A stretch of 64,000 nt of DNA from Rahnella sikkimica (GCF_002951615.1 NZ_CP019062.1:1922001-1986000), one strand, 5' to 3'. Shown: positions 47,898 through 60,130, numbered from the stretch's first letter. Notes: generated from the letters alone by a model not told the origin. Numbers and translations are program-made.

Positions 47898-49880
47898 TCA
47901 GGCTTTGTCAGCGTCAGGATTGACAGAACGCAGGAAGAAATCCAGCGTTTCAGCGACGGTTTTATCCATGCCGATTTCAGGTTTCCAGTTCAGCAGACGT
48001 CGCGCATTTTTGATGCTCGGCGTGCGGTGCTCAACGTCCTGATAACCTTTACCGTAGTACGTGCTGCTTTCGACCAGATTGAAACCGGCAAAAGGCGGGA
48101 ACTGTGCACGTAACGGATGGGCTTCGAAGCTGCTCAGCAACATTTCAGCCAGCTCACGAATACTCGCTTCGTTGGTCGGGTTACCGATGTTGATGATCTG
48201 ACCGTCGCACAGGTTGTCACGGTTTTCGATAATGCGGAATAACGCTTCGATACCGTCATTGATATCGGTGAAGCAGCGTTTTTGCTCGCCGCCGTCAACC
48301 AGTTTGATCGGAGAACCTTCAACCAGGTTGAGGATCAGCTGAGTGATAGCGCGTGAGCTGCCGATACGTGCCGCGTCCAGGTTATCCAGACGTGGTCCCA
48401 TCCAGTTAAACGGACGGAACAGGGTAAATCTCAACCCTTCTTTCGCGCCGTAAGCCCAGATTACGCGGTCCAGCAGTTGCTTGGAGACGGAGTAAATCCA
48501 GCGTTGTTTGTTGATCGGGCCGACAATCAGGCGTGAGTTATCTTCATCAAACTCTTTGTCATCACACATGCCGTAAACTTCAGACGTGGACGGGAAGATA
48601 ATACGTTTTTTGTATTTCACGCAGTCGCGGACGATCTTCAGGTTTTCTTCGAAATCCAGTTCGAATACGCGTAACGGGTTACGGGTATATTCGATTGGCG
48701 TTGCGATAGCCACCAGCGGCAACACGACATCACATTTTTTGATGTGATATTCGATCCACTCGGAATGAATGCTGATATCGCCTTCGACAAAGTGGAAATG
48801 CGGATTGTCCATGAAGCGGCTGACCGCGTCAGAGCTGATATCCAGACCGTAAATTTCATAACGATCTTCGCGCAGCAGACGTTCGCTCAGGTGGTTACCG
48901 ATGAAGCCGTTCACGCCCAAAATCAGAACGCGGGTACGGCGTTTCATCACGGCCGTTGGCAGCGTGGCAACGCGCATTTCCGGCATGATGCCCAGCTCAA
49001 GTGCCAGACGGGAACCCTGTACATACAGGCCGTTTTCGCTCTGCCCGGCCAGCACTTCCAGCGCGCCTTCGCCACAGGCGATGGTCAGCGGATCAGAGGA
49101 AAGCACGGTGCCCGGCTGTTTGTCATGCTGAATCGCCAGCGGGCGCGCACGCCAGATAGTCAGTTTACGCTGGCCCAGGAACGAGAACGCGCCCGGATAA
49201 GGTTCGGTCACGGCGCGGATCAGGTTATGGATTTCGGTTGCCGATTTGTGCCAGTGAATTTCACCGTCCGCCGCTGTGCGACGGCCAAAATAGCTCGCCT
49301 GCGTTTCGTCTTGTGGCGTCAGGGTGATTTTGCCTGCTTTCATTTCCGGCAGCAGGGTGGTCAGCAATTCTTTTGCCGCTTCACGCACTTTGGCATGCAG
49401 TTTCAGCGCCGTATCATCGGCGGCAATCGCAACTTTATGCTGGCCAACGATATCGCCTGCATCTGGACGTTTTACCATCTTGTGCAGGGTAACGCCGGTT
49501 TCCGTTTCACCGTTCAGGAGCACCCAGTTAACCGGTGCGCGACCACGATAACGCGGCAGCAGGGAACCATGCAGGTTGAAGCCACCGCGCGGCGCGAGAG
49601 ATAAAATCTCTTCGCTCAGCATATTGCGGTAGTAGAAAGAGAAAATCACATCTGGCTGGAGGGCACGAATGCGGTCAACCCACAGCGGATGGTTAACATC
49701 TTCCGGGGCATAAACCGGCAGATTCAAATCAGCACCCATACGGGCGACTGAAGAGAAAAACTGGTTTTCATTCGGGGCATCAGTATGGGTAAAGACTGCC
49801 TGTACGTCGTAGCCTGCATCAACTAAAGCCTGTAAACCAACGCAACCGATATCATGGTAGGCAAATACTATCGCTTTCAT
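47898..49880 (-). CDS. arnA: Bifunctional UDP-4-amino-L-arabinose formyltransferase / UDP-glucuronate decarboxylase ArnA
   Basis: Two enzymes fused in 660 residues, as in E. coli. The N-terminal formyltransferase domain (about 1-305) shows [15 protein letters not shown] with the catalytic Asn and His. The C-terminal SDR decarboxylase (about 315-660) starts with the NAD-binding [15 protein letters not shown] and contains [10 protein letters not shown] and [11 protein letters not shown]. The ATG at 49880 overlaps the arnC stop (TGATG); a GTG one codon earlier is the alternative. Confidence 0.97.
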   Translation of the reverse strand: MKAIVFAYHDIGCVGLQALVDAGYDVQAVFTHTDAPNENQFFSSVARMGADLNLPVYAPEDVNHPLWVDRIRALQPDVIFSFYYRNMLSEEILSLAPRGGFNLHGSLLPRYRGRAPVNWVLLNGETETGVTLHKMVKRPDAGDIVGQHKVAIAADDTALKLHAKVREAAKELLTTLLPEMKAGKITLTPQDETQASYFGRRTAADGEIHWHKSATEIHNLIRAVTEPYPGAFSFLGQRKLTIWRARPLAIQHDKQPGTVLSSDPLTIACGEGALEVLAGQSENGLYVQGSRLALELGIMPEMRVATLPTAVMKRRTRVLILGVNGFIGNHLSERLLREDRYEIYGLDISSDAVSRFMDNPHFHFVEGDISIHSEWIEYHIKKCDVVLPLVAIATPIEYTRNPLRVFELDFEENLKIVRDCVKYKKRIIFPSTSEVYGMCDDKEFDEDNSRLIVGPINKQRWIYSVSKQLLDRVIWAYGAKEGLRFTLFRPFNWMGPRLDNLDAARIGSSRAITQLILNLVEGSPIKLVDGGEQKRCFTDINDGIEALFRIIENRDNLCDGQIINIGNPTNEASIRELAEMLLSSFEAHPLRAQFPPFAGFNLVESSTYYGKGYQDVEHRTPSIKNARRLLNWKPEIGMDKTVAETLDFFLRSVNPDADKA

Positions 49881-50860
49881 CACTCTTCTTCCTGACTGTT
49901 TTCTTCGGAACGAACTCCGACGACTTTTTGAACGAAATAACGGGGACGTGCACGAACATCGTTGTAGATACGCCCGATGTATTCACCGAGTAAACCCATA
50001 CCCACAAACTGCGCACCGATAAACATAAATAACAATGCAAATAGCGTGAACACACCTTCAGCCGCCCAGGCAGGGCCGTTGATCAGGCGCATTAAAATCA
50101 GGAATACGGCCAGCAGGAAACCGAAGATGGCAATTACGCTGCCCACCACGCTGAGCATGCGCAGCGGTGTTGTGGTCAGACAGGTGATCAGGTCATACAT
50201 CAGGTTGATCAGTTTCATCAGGCTGTATTTGGAATCACCAAATTCGCGTTCGGAATGCTGAACCGGAATTTCTACCGTTTTGCGCGCAAAGGTATTCGCC
50301 AGAATGGGAATAAACGTGCTGCGCTCATGGCAGTGCAACATGGCTTCGATGATGTGACGGCGGTAAGCACGCAGCATACAGCCGTAATCACCCATCGATT
50401 TCCCGGTCGCGCGCTGGATCATCATGTTGATCATTTTCGATGCGGTTTTTCGGAACCAGGAATCACGACGGTTTGCACGAACAGTGCCGACAACGTCAAA
50501 ACCTTCATCCGCTTTCGCCACGAGGCGCGGAATTTCTTCCGGCGGGTTTTGCAGGTCGGCGTCGAGCGTAATCACCAGATCACCCGAGACATGGCTGAAA
50601 CCGGCCATAATCGCGGAGTGCTGACCGTAATTACGGTTCAGCAAAACGGCAATAATGTGACTGTCGGCTTCTTCTGCCGCGGCGGTGAGCATATCGGCGG
50701 AACGATCCGCACTGCCATCATCGACCAGAATAATTTCGTATTGCTGCGTTAATTGCCGACACGCGGCCTGCGTCCGGGACAGCAACGCCGGCAGACTTTC
50801 TTCTTCGTTATAGACCGGGATAACAACCGAGACTTTACGAATAGGTTCATATTGCGCCAC
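49880..50860 (-). CDS. arnC: Undecaprenyl-phosphate 4-deoxy-4-formamido-L-arabinose transferase ArnC
   Basis: Inner membrane GT2 glycosyltransferase, 326 residues. The nucleotide-binding start [15 protein letters not shown], the [11 protein letters not shown] metal motif and two C-terminal membrane helices are present. Transfers the formylated sugar to undecaprenyl phosphate. Its start overlaps the arnB stop by one base. Confidence 0.96.
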   Translation of the reverse strand: MAQYEPIRKVSVVIPVYNEEESLPALLSRTQAACRQLTQQYEIILVDDGSADRSADMLTAAAEEADSHIIAVLLNRNYGQHSAIMAGFSHVSGDLVITLDADLQNPPEEIPRLVAKADEGFDVVGTVRANRRDSWFRKTASKMINMMIQRATGKSMGDYGCMLRAYRRHIIEAMLHCHERSTFIPILANTFARKTVEIPVQHSEREFGDSKYSLMKLINLMYDLITCLTTTPLRMLSVVGSVIAIFGFLLAVFLILMRLINGPAWAAEGVFTLFALLFMFIGAQFVGMGLLGEYIGRIYNDVRARPRYFVQKVVGVRSEENSQEEE

Positions 50861-52002
50861 TACTGGGCCTCCAGAAGGGAAAAAAGAGCCGCGACAACAC
50901 GGTCAACGTCGCTGTCCTGCATATCCGGGAACAGCGGCAGACTGCATAAACGATCGGTATTCCATTCGCTGTTAGGCAAACTCAGGTCAGGATAGCGTTC
51001 GCGGTAATATTTTTGAGTATGAGCGGCACGGAAGTGTAAACCCGTTCCGATGCCCTGCTCTTTCAGGCGTTCCATCAGCGCATCACGGGTGATCCCGCAG
51101 CGTTCTTTATCCACGCGAATCATGAATAAATGCCATGCGTGCAGATGCGGATACGCCGGAATGCCCATCGGCAGGAACGGAGAACCTTGCAATTGATCGA
51201 GATAACGCTGCGCCAGTTCGGTACGGCGGGCGTTGATCTCCGTCAGACGCCTAAGCTGCACAACAGCAATAGAAGCATGAATATCAGAAAGATTGTACTT
51301 GAAACCCGGCTCAACAACTTCCGCCTGCGGTTTACGTCCCTGAACCTGACGATCAAACGCATCAACAGCCAGACCGTGGAATTTGAGTGCCCGCACTTTA
51401 TCTGCCAGCACGTCGTCATCGGTGGCGATCAGACCACCTTCTGCACAGGTCATATTTTTGATGGCGTGGAAGGAGAAAATAGCGGTGCCCTGCGCACCAA
51501 TCCACCGGTCACGGTAACGCGTGCCGGCGGCATGCGCAGCGTCTTCAATAACCTGAATACCGTGCTGGTTTGCCACAGCATAAATCGGATCAAGATCCAA
51601 AGGTGCGCCCGCGTAGTGAACCGGAATAATCGCTTTGGTTTTCGGCGTGATGGCTGCAGCTATAGCTTCTGCGCTGACCATCAGGGTATCGGGATCAACA
51701 TCAATCATCACCGGTTCTGCGCCCAGCAGAACGATCATGTTTAGGGTGGAAACCCAGGTTTGGGAAGGGGTAATCACTTCATCGCCGGGGCCAATGCCCA
51801 GCGCCATCAACGTTACGTGCATACCGCCAGTTGCAGAACTGACCGCTATCGCGTGCTTACAACCGAAAGCTGCAGAAAAATCCTGTTCGAGCTGGTGTGT
51901 CTGCGGCCCGGTGGTGATCCAACCGGAGCGCAAAACCTGCCCCACAGCCTCAATCTCTTCATCACCCATCGACGGGCGGGAGAAAGGCAAAAAGTTTTCC
52001 AT
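50860..52002 (-). CDS. arnB: UDP-4-amino-4-deoxy-L-arabinose-oxoglutarate aminotransferase ArnB
   Basis: PLP enzyme of the DegT/DnrJ/EryC1 family, 380 residues, making UDP-L-Ara4N. The PLP lysine is in [15 protein letters not shown]. First gene of arnBCADTEF; the operon is complete and in the usual order. The ATG is preceded by a modest GGGA. A PmrA-type box lies about 110 bases upstream. Confidence 0.96.
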   Translation of the reverse strand: MENFLPFSRPSMGDEEIEAVGQVLRSGWITTGPQTHQLEQDFSAAFGCKHAIAVSSATGGMHVTLMALGIGPGDEVITPSQTWVSTLNMIVLLGAEPVMIDVDPDTLMVSAEAIAAAITPKTKAIIPVHYAGAPLDLDPIYAVANQHGIQVIEDAAHAAGTRYRDRWIGAQGTAIFSFHAIKNMTCAEGGLIATDDDVLADKVRALKFHGLAVDAFDRQVQGRKPQAEVVEPGFKYNLSDIHASIAVVQLRRLTEINARRTELAQRYLDQLQGSPFLPMGIPAYPHLHAWHLFMIRVDKERCGITRDALMERLKEQGIGTGLHFRAAHTQKYYRERYPDLSLPNSEWNTDRLCSLPLFPDMQDSDVDRVVAALFSLLEAQ

Positions 52003-52349
52003 TACGCTATCCCAAAAGGTAATTAACTCACAACGACTTTAGACCGCATTTATTTAACCGTAAGTAAACGCCACCCTGAATTTATCACTCTTATCATGTC
52101 GGTTTAAGCTTAATTTAACCTTAAGGATTTTCCAGTTTTGTGAAGTTAAACAGAAAGTAAATAGAGTTGAAATAAACAGCAGGAAAACGCAAAAACCTTC
52201 AATAACAAAGGGTTGTATTATTTATTTTTTCATTAAAAAAATGAACTTTATTTTTAAAAAAAGAAAATTGTGTTTTTTGTGAACAATATAAGCACGCCGG
52301 TAATGTTGAAAACCCGTGAATTATATAATTAAACTGCTATTCATTAAAA
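52003..52349. other. arn upstream region
   Basis: 347 bases between btuD and arnB. Contains the PmrA-type box and, at 52200-52290, a very AT-rich stretch with A and T tracts that may bend or bind H-NS. No gene is seen, and no intrinsic terminator for btuD. Confidence 0.5.
52109..52125 (+). promoter_or_regulatory. PmrA (BasR) box of the arn operon
   Basis: CTTAATTTAACCTTAAG fits YTTAAK-N5-YTTAAK exactly on the plus strand, and on the minus strand reads CTTAAG-GTTAA-ATTAAG, close to the pmrC and pbgP boxes. It is 107 bases upstream of arnB. PhoP-type GGTTTA is also seen once at 52101. Confidence 0.75.
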
Positions 52350-53111
52350 TCAGATTAATGTCGGCGTTGTCATTATCCAGCGACGCCCAGCCAGAGCATG
52401 TATCTGAAAGGCCACTTTATATACCGCAGAAAGTGCCTCTGCCTGCATAACCTCCGAACATTCCCCTGCGGCAACCACTTTTCCCGCCGACATTAACCAG
52501 ACCTGATGTGCGTGATGCAAGGTATGGTTCAGGTCATGATCGCTGACGATTACAGAACGACCGGCGGCACAGAACTCCGTCAGCAACTGGTCAAGGGCCT
52601 GCTGTTGTGCGACATCCAGACTGTTTGCAGGCTCATCGAGGAACAGCAGCAGGCTGTCAGGATTCAGCGCTGGCCAGACCTGAAGCAACACCGCAGCCAA
52701 TCTGACGCGCTGCCATTCCCCGCCGGAAAGATGCGTCACAGGACGAGAAAGTTTATCGCAGAGCTGTAACGCATCACACAACCGGCCAATCGTATTTTCT
52801 AAAAGAACGGGAGAAGCACCGGGCGGCTGGTGCAACGACAGATATTGAAACACTGGCATCAGCGTCGCTGGCGTCAGTTGCTGACAAAGCCAGGCGCGCA
52901 GACGCGCCAGCCGCGCCCCGGAAATATCCGTCAGTTTTTCCCTGCCGATGAACACTTCACCGCCAGTGCCAGAAATCCCCGCCAGTCTGGCCAGCAGCGT
53001 ACTTTTCCCCGCGCCGTTCGGCCCGATGAGGTGGATCCGGCTGCCGGGTGAAACCTGCGTGCTAAACGCGCGAAGACGCCCGCTCACACTCACCTCACGA
53101 CATTCCAGCAT
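52350..53111 (-). CDS. btuD: Vitamin B12 ABC transporter ATPase BtuD
   Basis: ATP-binding subunit of cobalamin import, 253 residues. Walker [10 protein letters not shown], signature LSGGEWQRVRLAAVLLQ and Walker B LLFLDEPANSLD are present. The ATG at 53109-53111 has AGGGA ahead; the frame is open to 53177 but that part is not family sequence. It follows btuE in btuCED order. Confidence 0.95.
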   Translation of the reverse strand: MLECREVSVSGRLRAFSTQVSPGSRIHLIGPNGAGKSTLLARLAGISGTGGEVFIGREKLTDISGARLARLRAWLCQQLTPATLMPVFQYLSLHQPPGASPVLLENTIGRLCDALQLCDKLSRPVTHLSGGEWQRVRLAAVLLQVWPALNPDSLLLFLDEPANSLDVAQQQALDQLLTEFCAAGRSVIVSDHDLNHTLHHAHQVWLMSAGKVVAAGECSEVMQAEALSAVYKVAFQIHALAGRRWIMTTPTLI

Positions 53112-53148
53112 CTGCGTTCCCTGCTCTTTTATCTTTATCAAAAACGGA

Positions 53149-53700
53149 TTATTTCGCCAGTGCGGCTTTAATAGCATCCACCAGCAGCGGATCTTCCGGC
53201 GTCATATCTGGCGCAAAACGTCCGATCACGGTGCCGTCACGGCCAATCAGGAATTTTTCGAAATTCCACAGGATATTTTCCGGCTTCACAGGCTCACGCC
53301 CTTTACTGGCCAGACGCTCGTAAAATGCACTGTCTTTCGGTTTGACGGCTTCAGGACGGGCAGCGATCAGCGCGGAATACAGCGGATGACGGTGCTCTCC
53401 GTTAACGTCAACTTTGCTGAACATCGGGAATTTCACACCAAAATTGGTGGTGCAGAAGGTTTTGATTTCATCTTCTGTACCCGGTTCCTGCGCACCAAAC
53501 TCGTTACACGGGAACCCAAGCACCTCAAAACCTTCCGGATGCAATTCCTGATAAAGGCTTTCCAGCCCTTCGTACTGTTTGGTCAGGCCGCACTGTGACG
53601 CCACATTCACGACCAGAAGAACCGAACCTTTGTAAGCGCCTAAAGTCGTTGTTTCGCCGTCGATGGTTTTCAGCGAGATATCAAAAATAGTATTACTCAT
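53149..53700 (-). CDS. btuE: Glutathione/thioredoxin peroxidase BtuE
   Basis: A 183-residue glutathione-peroxidase family protein that reduces peroxides with thioredoxin or glutathione. The peroxidatic cysteine is in NVASQCGLTKQYEGLE, and LGFPCNEFGAQEPG and WNFEKFLIGRDG carry the other active-site residues. It is not needed for B12 uptake despite its place between btuC and btuD. Confidence 0.95.
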   Translation of the reverse strand: MSNTIFDISLKTIDGETTTLGAYKGSVLLVVNVASQCGLTKQYEGLESLYQELHPEGFEVLGFPCNEFGAQEPGTEDEIKTFCTTNFGVKFPMFSKVDVNGEHRHPLYSALIAARPEAVKPKDSAFYERLASKGREPVKPENILWNFEKFLIGRDGTVIGRFAPDMTPEDPLLVDAIKAALAK

Positions 53701-53762
53701 CGTTTAGTCCTGAGTTTTGTAGGTTAGGTAAAGGAAGAGCATAGCCGACCCTTCAGAAAGGA

Positions 53763-54770
53763 TCAGCGGATTTGTCCGTTTCGCACCAGCAGCCAGATAA
53801 ACACCGGTGCGCCGAGCGTGGCGGTCACTACCCCAACGGGCAATTCTGCCGCATATAAACCAATGCGCGCGATAACATCAGCCAGTAGCAGAACAGCCGC
53901 TCCGCTCAGTGCGCAGGCAGGAAGTAAACGGCGCTGATCAGTAATACCGCAAAGCCTGAGAATATGCGGTATGACGAGCCCGATAAAACCAATGACCCCG
54001 GCTAAGGCGACGCTGATCCCAACCATCCAGCCAACCGAAAGTACCAGAATAAAGCGCCAGGCGTTCAGGGAAATCCCCAGCTGCTGTGCCTGCTGCGTGC
54101 CAAGGGAAAGCAAATTGAGCGTTTTACCCTGAAAGAGTAGCCACAGGAGAACCGGCAGTAACATCGCGCCAAGCCAAGTCTGGTGCCAGTCAATGCCGCC
54201 AAATCCGCCCATCATCCAGTACATTAGCTGGCGCAGATCGAGGTTGTCGCTGAAATAGATCGCCCAGGTCATCAGGGCGCTGCAAACAATGCCGATTGCG
54301 ACGCCGACCAGCAGCATCCGCGCATTGGTTAACAGACGCTTTCGCGCAACATACAAAAGAAAAGCCGTCACAATCAGCGCACCCGCTACCGCCGCGATAC
54401 TCATCACCCAGACAGGCAAAAAACCGTGACTGAGCATCACGCTAAAAACCAGCGCAACGCCCGCGCCGTTTGCGACACCAAGCAAACCTGGCTCTGCAAG
54501 CGGGTTTTCAAACAACGATTGCATAACAGCTCCGGCAACGGCGAGACTTGCGCCAACCAGAATGACTGCGATGGCTCTGGGCAGACGTAATTGCCAGATG
54601 AAAAGACGCGCCTCGCTGCTCAGCCATTGATCCGGCCAGATCCAGCGCTCACCGGCACTCAGGCTGAGTACAGCAATCAGTAACAGCAGCACTCCCAGCG
54701 CGGACAACCAGAGCCTGTCGCGCAACTTCTGTTGATGTTCGAGAGCAGAAAAGGTCTGCGGGGCAGGCAT
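53763..54770 (-). CDS. btuC: Vitamin B12 ABC transporter permease BtuC
   Basis: Inner membrane permease, about 335 residues with ten helices. [45 protein letters not shown] and [15 protein letters not shown] are diagnostic. The start is uncertain: an in-frame GTG at 54815 adds 15 residues, but its ribosome binding site is too close; I use the ATG at 54770. It is first in btuCED. The cobalamin-binding protein gene btuF is not in this window. Confidence 0.94.
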   Translation of the reverse strand: MPAPQTFSALEHQQKLRDRLWLSALGVLLLLIAVLSLSAGERWIWPDQWLSSEARLFIWQLRLPRAIAVILVGASLAVAGAVMQSLFENPLAEPGLLGVANGAGVALVFSVMLSHGFLPVWVMSIAAVAGALIVTAFLLYVARKRLLTNARMLLVGVAIGIVCSALMTWAIYFSDNLDLRQLMYWMMGGFGGIDWHQTWLGAMLLPVLLWLLFQGKTLNLLSLGTQQAQQLGISLNAWRFILVLSVGWMVGISVALAGVIGFIGLVIPHILRLCGITDQRRLLPACALSGAAVLLLADVIARIGLYAAELPVGVVTATLGAPVFIWLLVRNGQIR

Positions 54771-54863
54771 GAATATCGGATCCCTGACGCTTAAAGCTGG
54801 TGACTGGAATTTCACTATCCTACCGATATTAGGCAGTTAGCTCCAGAACAGGTAAGCAGAAAT

Positions 54864-54892
54864 GAAAAAAGCCGGTGACTGAGCACCGGCTT
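54864..54892 (-). terminator. Terminator of the DUF2502-like gene
   Basis: Stem AAGCCGGTG / CACCGGCTT with a six-base loop and a T run on the minus strand. Confidence 0.85.
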
Positions 54893-54918
54893 AGAATGAA
54901 TGTTCAACTGTCGGGGGA

Positions 54919-55359
54919 TTAATGCCCCTGCTGATTGTCTGGCGGGATCGGCTGTCCGTTGCCTTTTCCGTGTTGCTCGTTATGACCGCCCTGCTGGCCG
55001 TTGCTGCCAGAATGACCATTATTATCATGATGATCACCGCCGTTTGGACGTCCCTGATTGTGCGGCTGAGACTGTGGTCCTGGCGGTGGATTCGAATGCC
55101 CGCGCTGTGGCGGCCTGGAATCCCAGCGATCGCCATGCCAGTACATCCCACGTTCATTACGGTCACCGTAATGATGACCCTTGTGCTCACGCCACCACTG
55201 TGGCGGACGCCAGTCATAACCATCCCAGTAGTAACCGCGCTGATCCTGATCCCCGAGGTGGAGCGTTACGCCAGGGACGTTAACATCAATTGAAACATTT
55301 GCCTGCGCGATCACAGGCAATGCCAGTGCACAACAAAGCAATAAGAGAGATTTTTTCAC
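54919..55359 (-). CDS. Secreted His/Gly-rich protein, DUF2502-like
   Basis: A 146-residue exported protein. Signal peptide [19 protein letters not shown], then a short segment NVSIDVNVPGVTLHLGDQDQRGYYWDG like the core of the DUF2502 family (E. coli YpeC), then an aromatic/basic region (DWRPPQWWREHKGHHYGDR) and a low-complexity tail rich in His, Asn, Gly and Gln. The function of the family is unknown. The start is set at the GTG (55357-55359), 10 bases after AAGG; a GTG at 55368 would sit on the ribosome binding site. It is divergent from the small lipoprotein at 55631. Confidence 0.75.
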   Translation of the reverse strand: MKKSLLLLCCALALPVIAQANVSIDVNVPGVTLHLGDQDQRGYYWDGYDWRPPQWWREHKGHHYGDRNERGMYWHGDRWDSRPPQRGHSNPPPGPQSQPHNQGRPNGGDHHDNNGHSGSNGQQGGHNEQHGKGNGQPIPPDNQQGH

Positions 55360-55569
55360 GATGGTCACGCCTTCTTTATTTTATATGACGTGTTTTTTAT
55401 ATCAGTGGGGAATAGAAGTGAACATGAGAAATAAGCGCATTTTCGGATAACTTGCTGAGACCTTACAATAAAAATACAAATACATCCTGATTGAAATAAC
55501 TCAACAGGATGAACGTTATTATCTATTCAATTCTTATTGCAACTCTAACAAATCTTAACGCAAGTCTGA

Positions 55570-55598
55570 CAACAACGTTGTTGCAATCTCTTTATACT
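55570..55598 (+). promoter_or_regulatory. Promoter and palindrome upstream of the small lipoprotein
   Basis: -10 TATACT at 55593-55598, with a perfect 14-bp palindrome CAACAACGTTGTTG (55570-55583) covering the place of the -35. The palindrome may be an operator. The ATG is 32 bases after the -10. Confidence 0.5.
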
Positions 55599-55630
55599 CG
55601 CCTTGTTTATTCAAACAAAGGATGTCTTTT

Positions 55631-55789
55631 ATGCGTCGTATTTTAGCTTTATTTAGCGTAGCTCTGGTCGTCGTCAGTCTCAGCGGCTGTTTATTTCCGC
55701 CGTTTTGGGGCCCTGGTGGTGGCGGCGGTCACGGTGGTGGTCATGGCGGCGGTGGTCCTGGTGGACCAGGTATGTTCTACAACCGCTAA
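55631..55789 (+). CDS. Small Gly/His-rich lipoprotein
   Basis: A 52-residue protein of unknown function. The signal peptide MRRILALFSVALVVVSLSGC ends with a clear lipobox (LSGC, C20 lipidated). The mature part is only about 33 residues: LFPPFWGPGG, then GGH-type repeats (HGGGHGGGGPGGPG) and the end MFYNR. It has a strong ribosome binding site (AAAGGATG) and a terminator, so it is a real transcription unit. Gene too short for most ORF cut-offs. The His/Gly repeats suggest metal binding, as an inference. Confidence 0.75.
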   Translation: MRRILALFSVALVVVSLSGCLFPPFWGPGGGGGHGGGHGGGGPGGPGMFYNR

Positions 55790-56087
55790 TTTAAGTTTCT
55801 AACTTTACGTTATTGTTTTCAGGCCACTCGTCTGGAGAATAAATGCGTGCGCATTTTAACCTGAACACATTGCGTTATTTAACTTAGGGGCTCCGGCCCC
55901 TTTTTAATTATTATCGCTTACACATCAAATAATAATTACGCATCTCTTTTGGCCTTGAAATTTAATCTATCAGACTAATCCTGAAGCGCCCACCCCTTTA
56001 ACACTATCTTTTCACTTTCTGTGCTAATAACTTAAAAGCGTTAAATTCGTCGCCGTGCATACGTGAACACGATCACAAAAAGAGAGC
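55790..56087. other. Intergenic region between the small lipoprotein and ihfA
   Basis: About 300 bases. It begins with a leaderless 3' stretch ending in the terminator at 55887; the remainder, 55906-56087, shows no gene. Confidence 0.4.
55887..55905 (+). terminator. Terminator of the small lipoprotein gene
   Basis: Stem GGGGC / GCCCC with loop TCCG, followed by five T; 97 bases after the stop codon. Confidence 0.75.
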
Positions 56088-56116
56088 AAAAAAAAGGCCG
56101 CTTTCGCGGCCTTTTT
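56088..56116 (-). terminator. ihfA terminator
   Basis: Stem GGCCGC / GCGGCC with loop TTTC, bordered by A and T runs, 12 bases after the ihfA stop. Confidence 0.88.
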
Positions 56117-56127
56117 GATGATTTTAC

Positions 56128-56424
56128 TTATTCTTTCGGAGTGGCATTCTCTACACGACTTTTCAATTTCTGTCCCGGACGGAAAGTCACCACACGACGC
56201 GCCGTGATCGGAATGTCTTCGCCGGTTTTCGGGTTACGTCCCGGACGTTGGTTTTTGTCACGCAGATCAAAATTGCCAAAGCCAGACAGTTTAACTTGCT
56301 CGCCATTTTCCAAAGCACGACGGACTTCTTCGAAAAATATTTCAACAAGGTCTTTGGCATCCCGTTTGCTCAGCCCGAGCTTCTCAAACAGGTGTTCTGA
56401 CATTTCAGCTTTAGTAAGCGCCAT
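56128..56424 (-). CDS. ihfA: Integration host factor subunit alpha
   Basis: DNA-bending protein, partner of IhfB, 98 residues. The HU/IHF arm [20 protein letters not shown] with the intercalating Pro is intact. It starts 4 bases after pheT and shares its transcript, as in E. coli. The gene product may act on the sufA promoter region in this same window. Confidence 0.98.
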   Translation of the reverse strand: MALTKAEMSEHLFEKLGLSKRDAKDLVEIFFEEVRRALENGEQVKLSGFGNFDLRDKNQRPGRNPKTGEDIPITARRVVTFRPGQKLKSRVENATPKE

Positions 56425-56428
56425 AGGT

Positions 56429-58816
56429 TCAATCCCTCAAGGATGCTTGGAATCGCTGTTTTAGAGCCTCTACGCATTTTGCAACGGTAGCGGCGATCTC
56501 CTCTTCTTCCAGTGTACGGGCGGTATCCTGCAACACCAGACTGATAGCCAGGCTCTTGTAACCTTCAGCTACGCCCTTGCCACGGTACACATCAAACAAG
56601 TTTACGCCAACTACCTGATTTGCGCCAACTTTCTTGCACTCTGCCAAAATATCGTCTGCGGGCACGTTTTCAGCCACAACAACAGCGATGTCACGACGGT
56701 TCGCCGGGAAGCGAGAAATCTCTTTCGCATCAGGCAGTACGCGGTCTGCGACCTTATTCCACAGCAGTTCGAAGACGACAGTACGGCCATTAAGATCGAG
56801 TTTACGTTCCAGTTCCGGGTGTACTACACCAATGAAACCAATGCGTTCGCCGCGTAAATAAATCGCTGCACTCTGCCCGGGATGCAGTGCAGGATTCGAT
56901 TCCACCTTGAACTGTACATCGTTCATTTTGCCGGTAAGCTCAAGAATAGCCTCAAGATCACCTTTCAAATCGTAGTAGTCAACTGCCTGACGCGCCAGAT
57001 CCCAATGCTCTTCATTTTTCGTTCCAGAGATCACCCCAGACAGCATGACGTCCTGACGGATACCTAAATCGGCTTGAGTATCAGGCACAAAGCGCAGTCC
57101 GCTCTCGAATAAACGCACGCGACTTTGCTGACGATTTTGATTATTTACCACCGCAGTCAACAAGCCAGACCACAGGGAAAGGCGCATTGCTGACATTTCA
57201 ACGGAAATCGGGCTTGGCAAAATCAGCGCTTCTTCACCCGGATGCAGTAATGCCTGCACTTTAGGATCCACGAAACTGTAAGTGATGGCTTCCTGGAAAC
57301 CACGATCAACCAGAAGATTTTTCACACGTTTCAGCGACAGATTCGCTTCATTGTGTTTGGTCATCACCAGGCTGGCTTTCACCGGCACATCAGGGATGTT
57401 GTTGTAACCGTAAACGCGGGCAACTTCTTCGACCAGATCTTCTTCAATTTGCATGTCGAAGCGCCAGCTTGGCGCCACAGCCACCCAATGATCGCCTTTA
57501 TGCTGAACCTGGCAGCCCAGACGCGTCAGAATATCGGTCACCTGCACATCTTCAACGTGATGGCCGATCAGGCGATCCAATTTTTCGCGACGCAGGGAAA
57601 TGGTTGCGGCTTTAGGCAAGTCGGCTTCAGACGTGACATCGATAACCGGACCGGCTTCGCCACCACAAATGCTCAGCAGCAACGCGGTGGCGCGTTCGAT
57701 GGCTTTGAATTGCAGTTGGGGGTCAACGCCACGTTCATAACGGTGCGATGCGTCGGTGTGCAGGCCCTGACGGCGAGCACGGCCAGTGATAGATAACGGC
57801 GCAAAGAATGCAGACTCCAGCAGGACATCCTGGGTTTCATCGTTCACACCGGAATGCTCACCGCCGAAAATACCGGCCATTGCCAGCGCTTTCTCATGGT
57901 CAGCAATCACCAGCGTGTCGTCGTTCAGTTTAGCTTTGGTGCCATCAAGCAAAGTCAGCGCTTCGTCTTTTTTCGCCATACGCACAACGATACCGCCGTG
58001 GATGCGGTTCAGATCGAAGGCGTGCATTGGCTGACCGAGTTCAAGCAACACATAGTTGGTGATATCAACGACAGCATCGATTGAACGTGTACCGCAACGG
58101 CGCAGTTTTTCACGCATCCACAACGGCGTGGGTGCCTTAACGTTGATGCCTTTGACCACGCGGCCCAGATAACGCGGACAAGCCTGCGGTGCCTGAACAT
58201 CGATAGAAATAGCGGTATCAGTAGTGGCTTTGACCGGGTTCATTTCCGGCTCAACCAGCGGAAGTTGGTTAATCACCGCAACGTCACGCGCCACACCCAG
58301 AATGCCCAGGCAATCCGCACGGTTAGGCGTCACGCTGATTTCGATAGTCGTGTCGTCCAGTTTCAGGAATTCACGAATATCGGTACCGACAGGCGCATCC
58401 TGTGGTAATTCGATGATGCCATCGTGATCGTCTGAAATCGCCAGCTCAGAGAAAGAGCACAGCATACCTTCAGAGGGTTCGCCACGCAGTTTGGCTGCCT
58501 TGATTTTGAAATCGCCCGGCAATACCGCGCCTACGGTGGCGACGGCAACTTTAAGGCCCTGACGGCAGTTTGGCGCGCCACAAACGATATCCAGAAGACG
58601 ATCGCCGCCGACGTTTACTTTCGTAACACGCAGTTTGTCAGCATTCGGGTGCTGACCACATTCGACAACTTCACCGACTACGACACCATTAAATGCGCCC
58701 GCGACAGGCTCGACGCCATCGACTTCCAGACCGGCCATGGTGATTTGGTCAGATAATGCTTCGCTGCTGATGGCTGGGTTTACCCACTCACGCAACCAGA
58801 GTTCACTGAATTTCAT
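56429..58816 (-). CDS. pheT: Phenylalanyl-tRNA synthetase beta subunit
   Basis: 795 residues, equal to E. coli. An N-terminal tRNA-binding domain ([25 protein letters not shown]), B3/B4 editing domain, B5 domain and a C-terminal anticodon-binding FDX-ACB domain ([12 protein letters not shown]) are in order. It forms the alpha2-beta2 enzyme with PheS, whose gene is 14 bases upstream. Confidence 0.98.
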   Translation of the reverse strand: MKFSELWLREWVNPAISSEALSDQITMAGLEVDGVEPVAGAFNGVVVGEVVECGQHPNADKLRVTKVNVGGDRLLDIVCGAPNCRQGLKVAVATVGAVLPGDFKIKAAKLRGEPSEGMLCSFSELAISDDHDGIIELPQDAPVGTDIREFLKLDDTTIEISVTPNRADCLGILGVARDVAVINQLPLVEPEMNPVKATTDTAISIDVQAPQACPRYLGRVVKGINVKAPTPLWMREKLRRCGTRSIDAVVDITNYVLLELGQPMHAFDLNRIHGGIVVRMAKKDEALTLLDGTKAKLNDDTLVIADHEKALAMAGIFGGEHSGVNDETQDVLLESAFFAPLSITGRARRQGLHTDASHRYERGVDPQLQFKAIERATALLLSICGGEAGPVIDVTSEADLPKAATISLRREKLDRLIGHHVEDVQVTDILTRLGCQVQHKGDHWVAVAPSWRFDMQIEEDLVEEVARVYGYNNIPDVPVKASLVMTKHNEANLSLKRVKNLLVDRGFQEAITYSFVDPKVQALLHPGEEALILPSPISVEMSAMRLSLWSGLLTAVVNNQNRQQSRVRLFESGLRFVPDTQADLGIRQDVMLSGVISGTKNEEHWDLARQAVDYYDLKGDLEAILELTGKMNDVQFKVESNPALHPGQSAAIYLRGERIGFIGVVHPELERKLDLNGRTVVFELLWNKVADRVLPDAKEISRFPANRRDIAVVVAENVPADDILAECKKVGANQVVGVNLFDVYRGKGVAEGYKSLAISLVLQDTARTLEEEEIAATVAKCVEALKQRFQASLRD

Positions 58817-58830
58817 GTGATATTCCCGCC

Positions 58831-59946
<1,116 letters not shown>

Positions 59947-59988
59947 CTACTTTTCGTTTCTTCTCTTACGCGCGAAAGCCTTCCTGAG

Positions 59989-60033
59989 TCAGGCGCTAAA
60001 GTAAAAAAAGAAACGGAAAATAGCAGCATTCAT
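59989..60033 (-). CDS. pheM: pheST leader peptide PheM
   Basis: 14-residue peptide [14 protein letters not shown] with five Phe codons out of fourteen. E. coli PheM is [14 protein letters not shown], so only the last residue differs. Ribosome stalling on the Phe codons prevents formation of the downstream terminator and raises pheST transcription when Phe-tRNA is short. Position after rplT is conserved. Confidence 0.95.
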   Translation of the reverse strand: [14 protein letters not shown]

Positions 60034-60130
60034 GCTTGCATTACCTTATCGGTTGTCTGTTTTGTGCAGAGATGTAAAACGGGACTGTCAGTATTAAACA
60101 ACGAATCAGTCTGTTTTTAAACACAAAATA

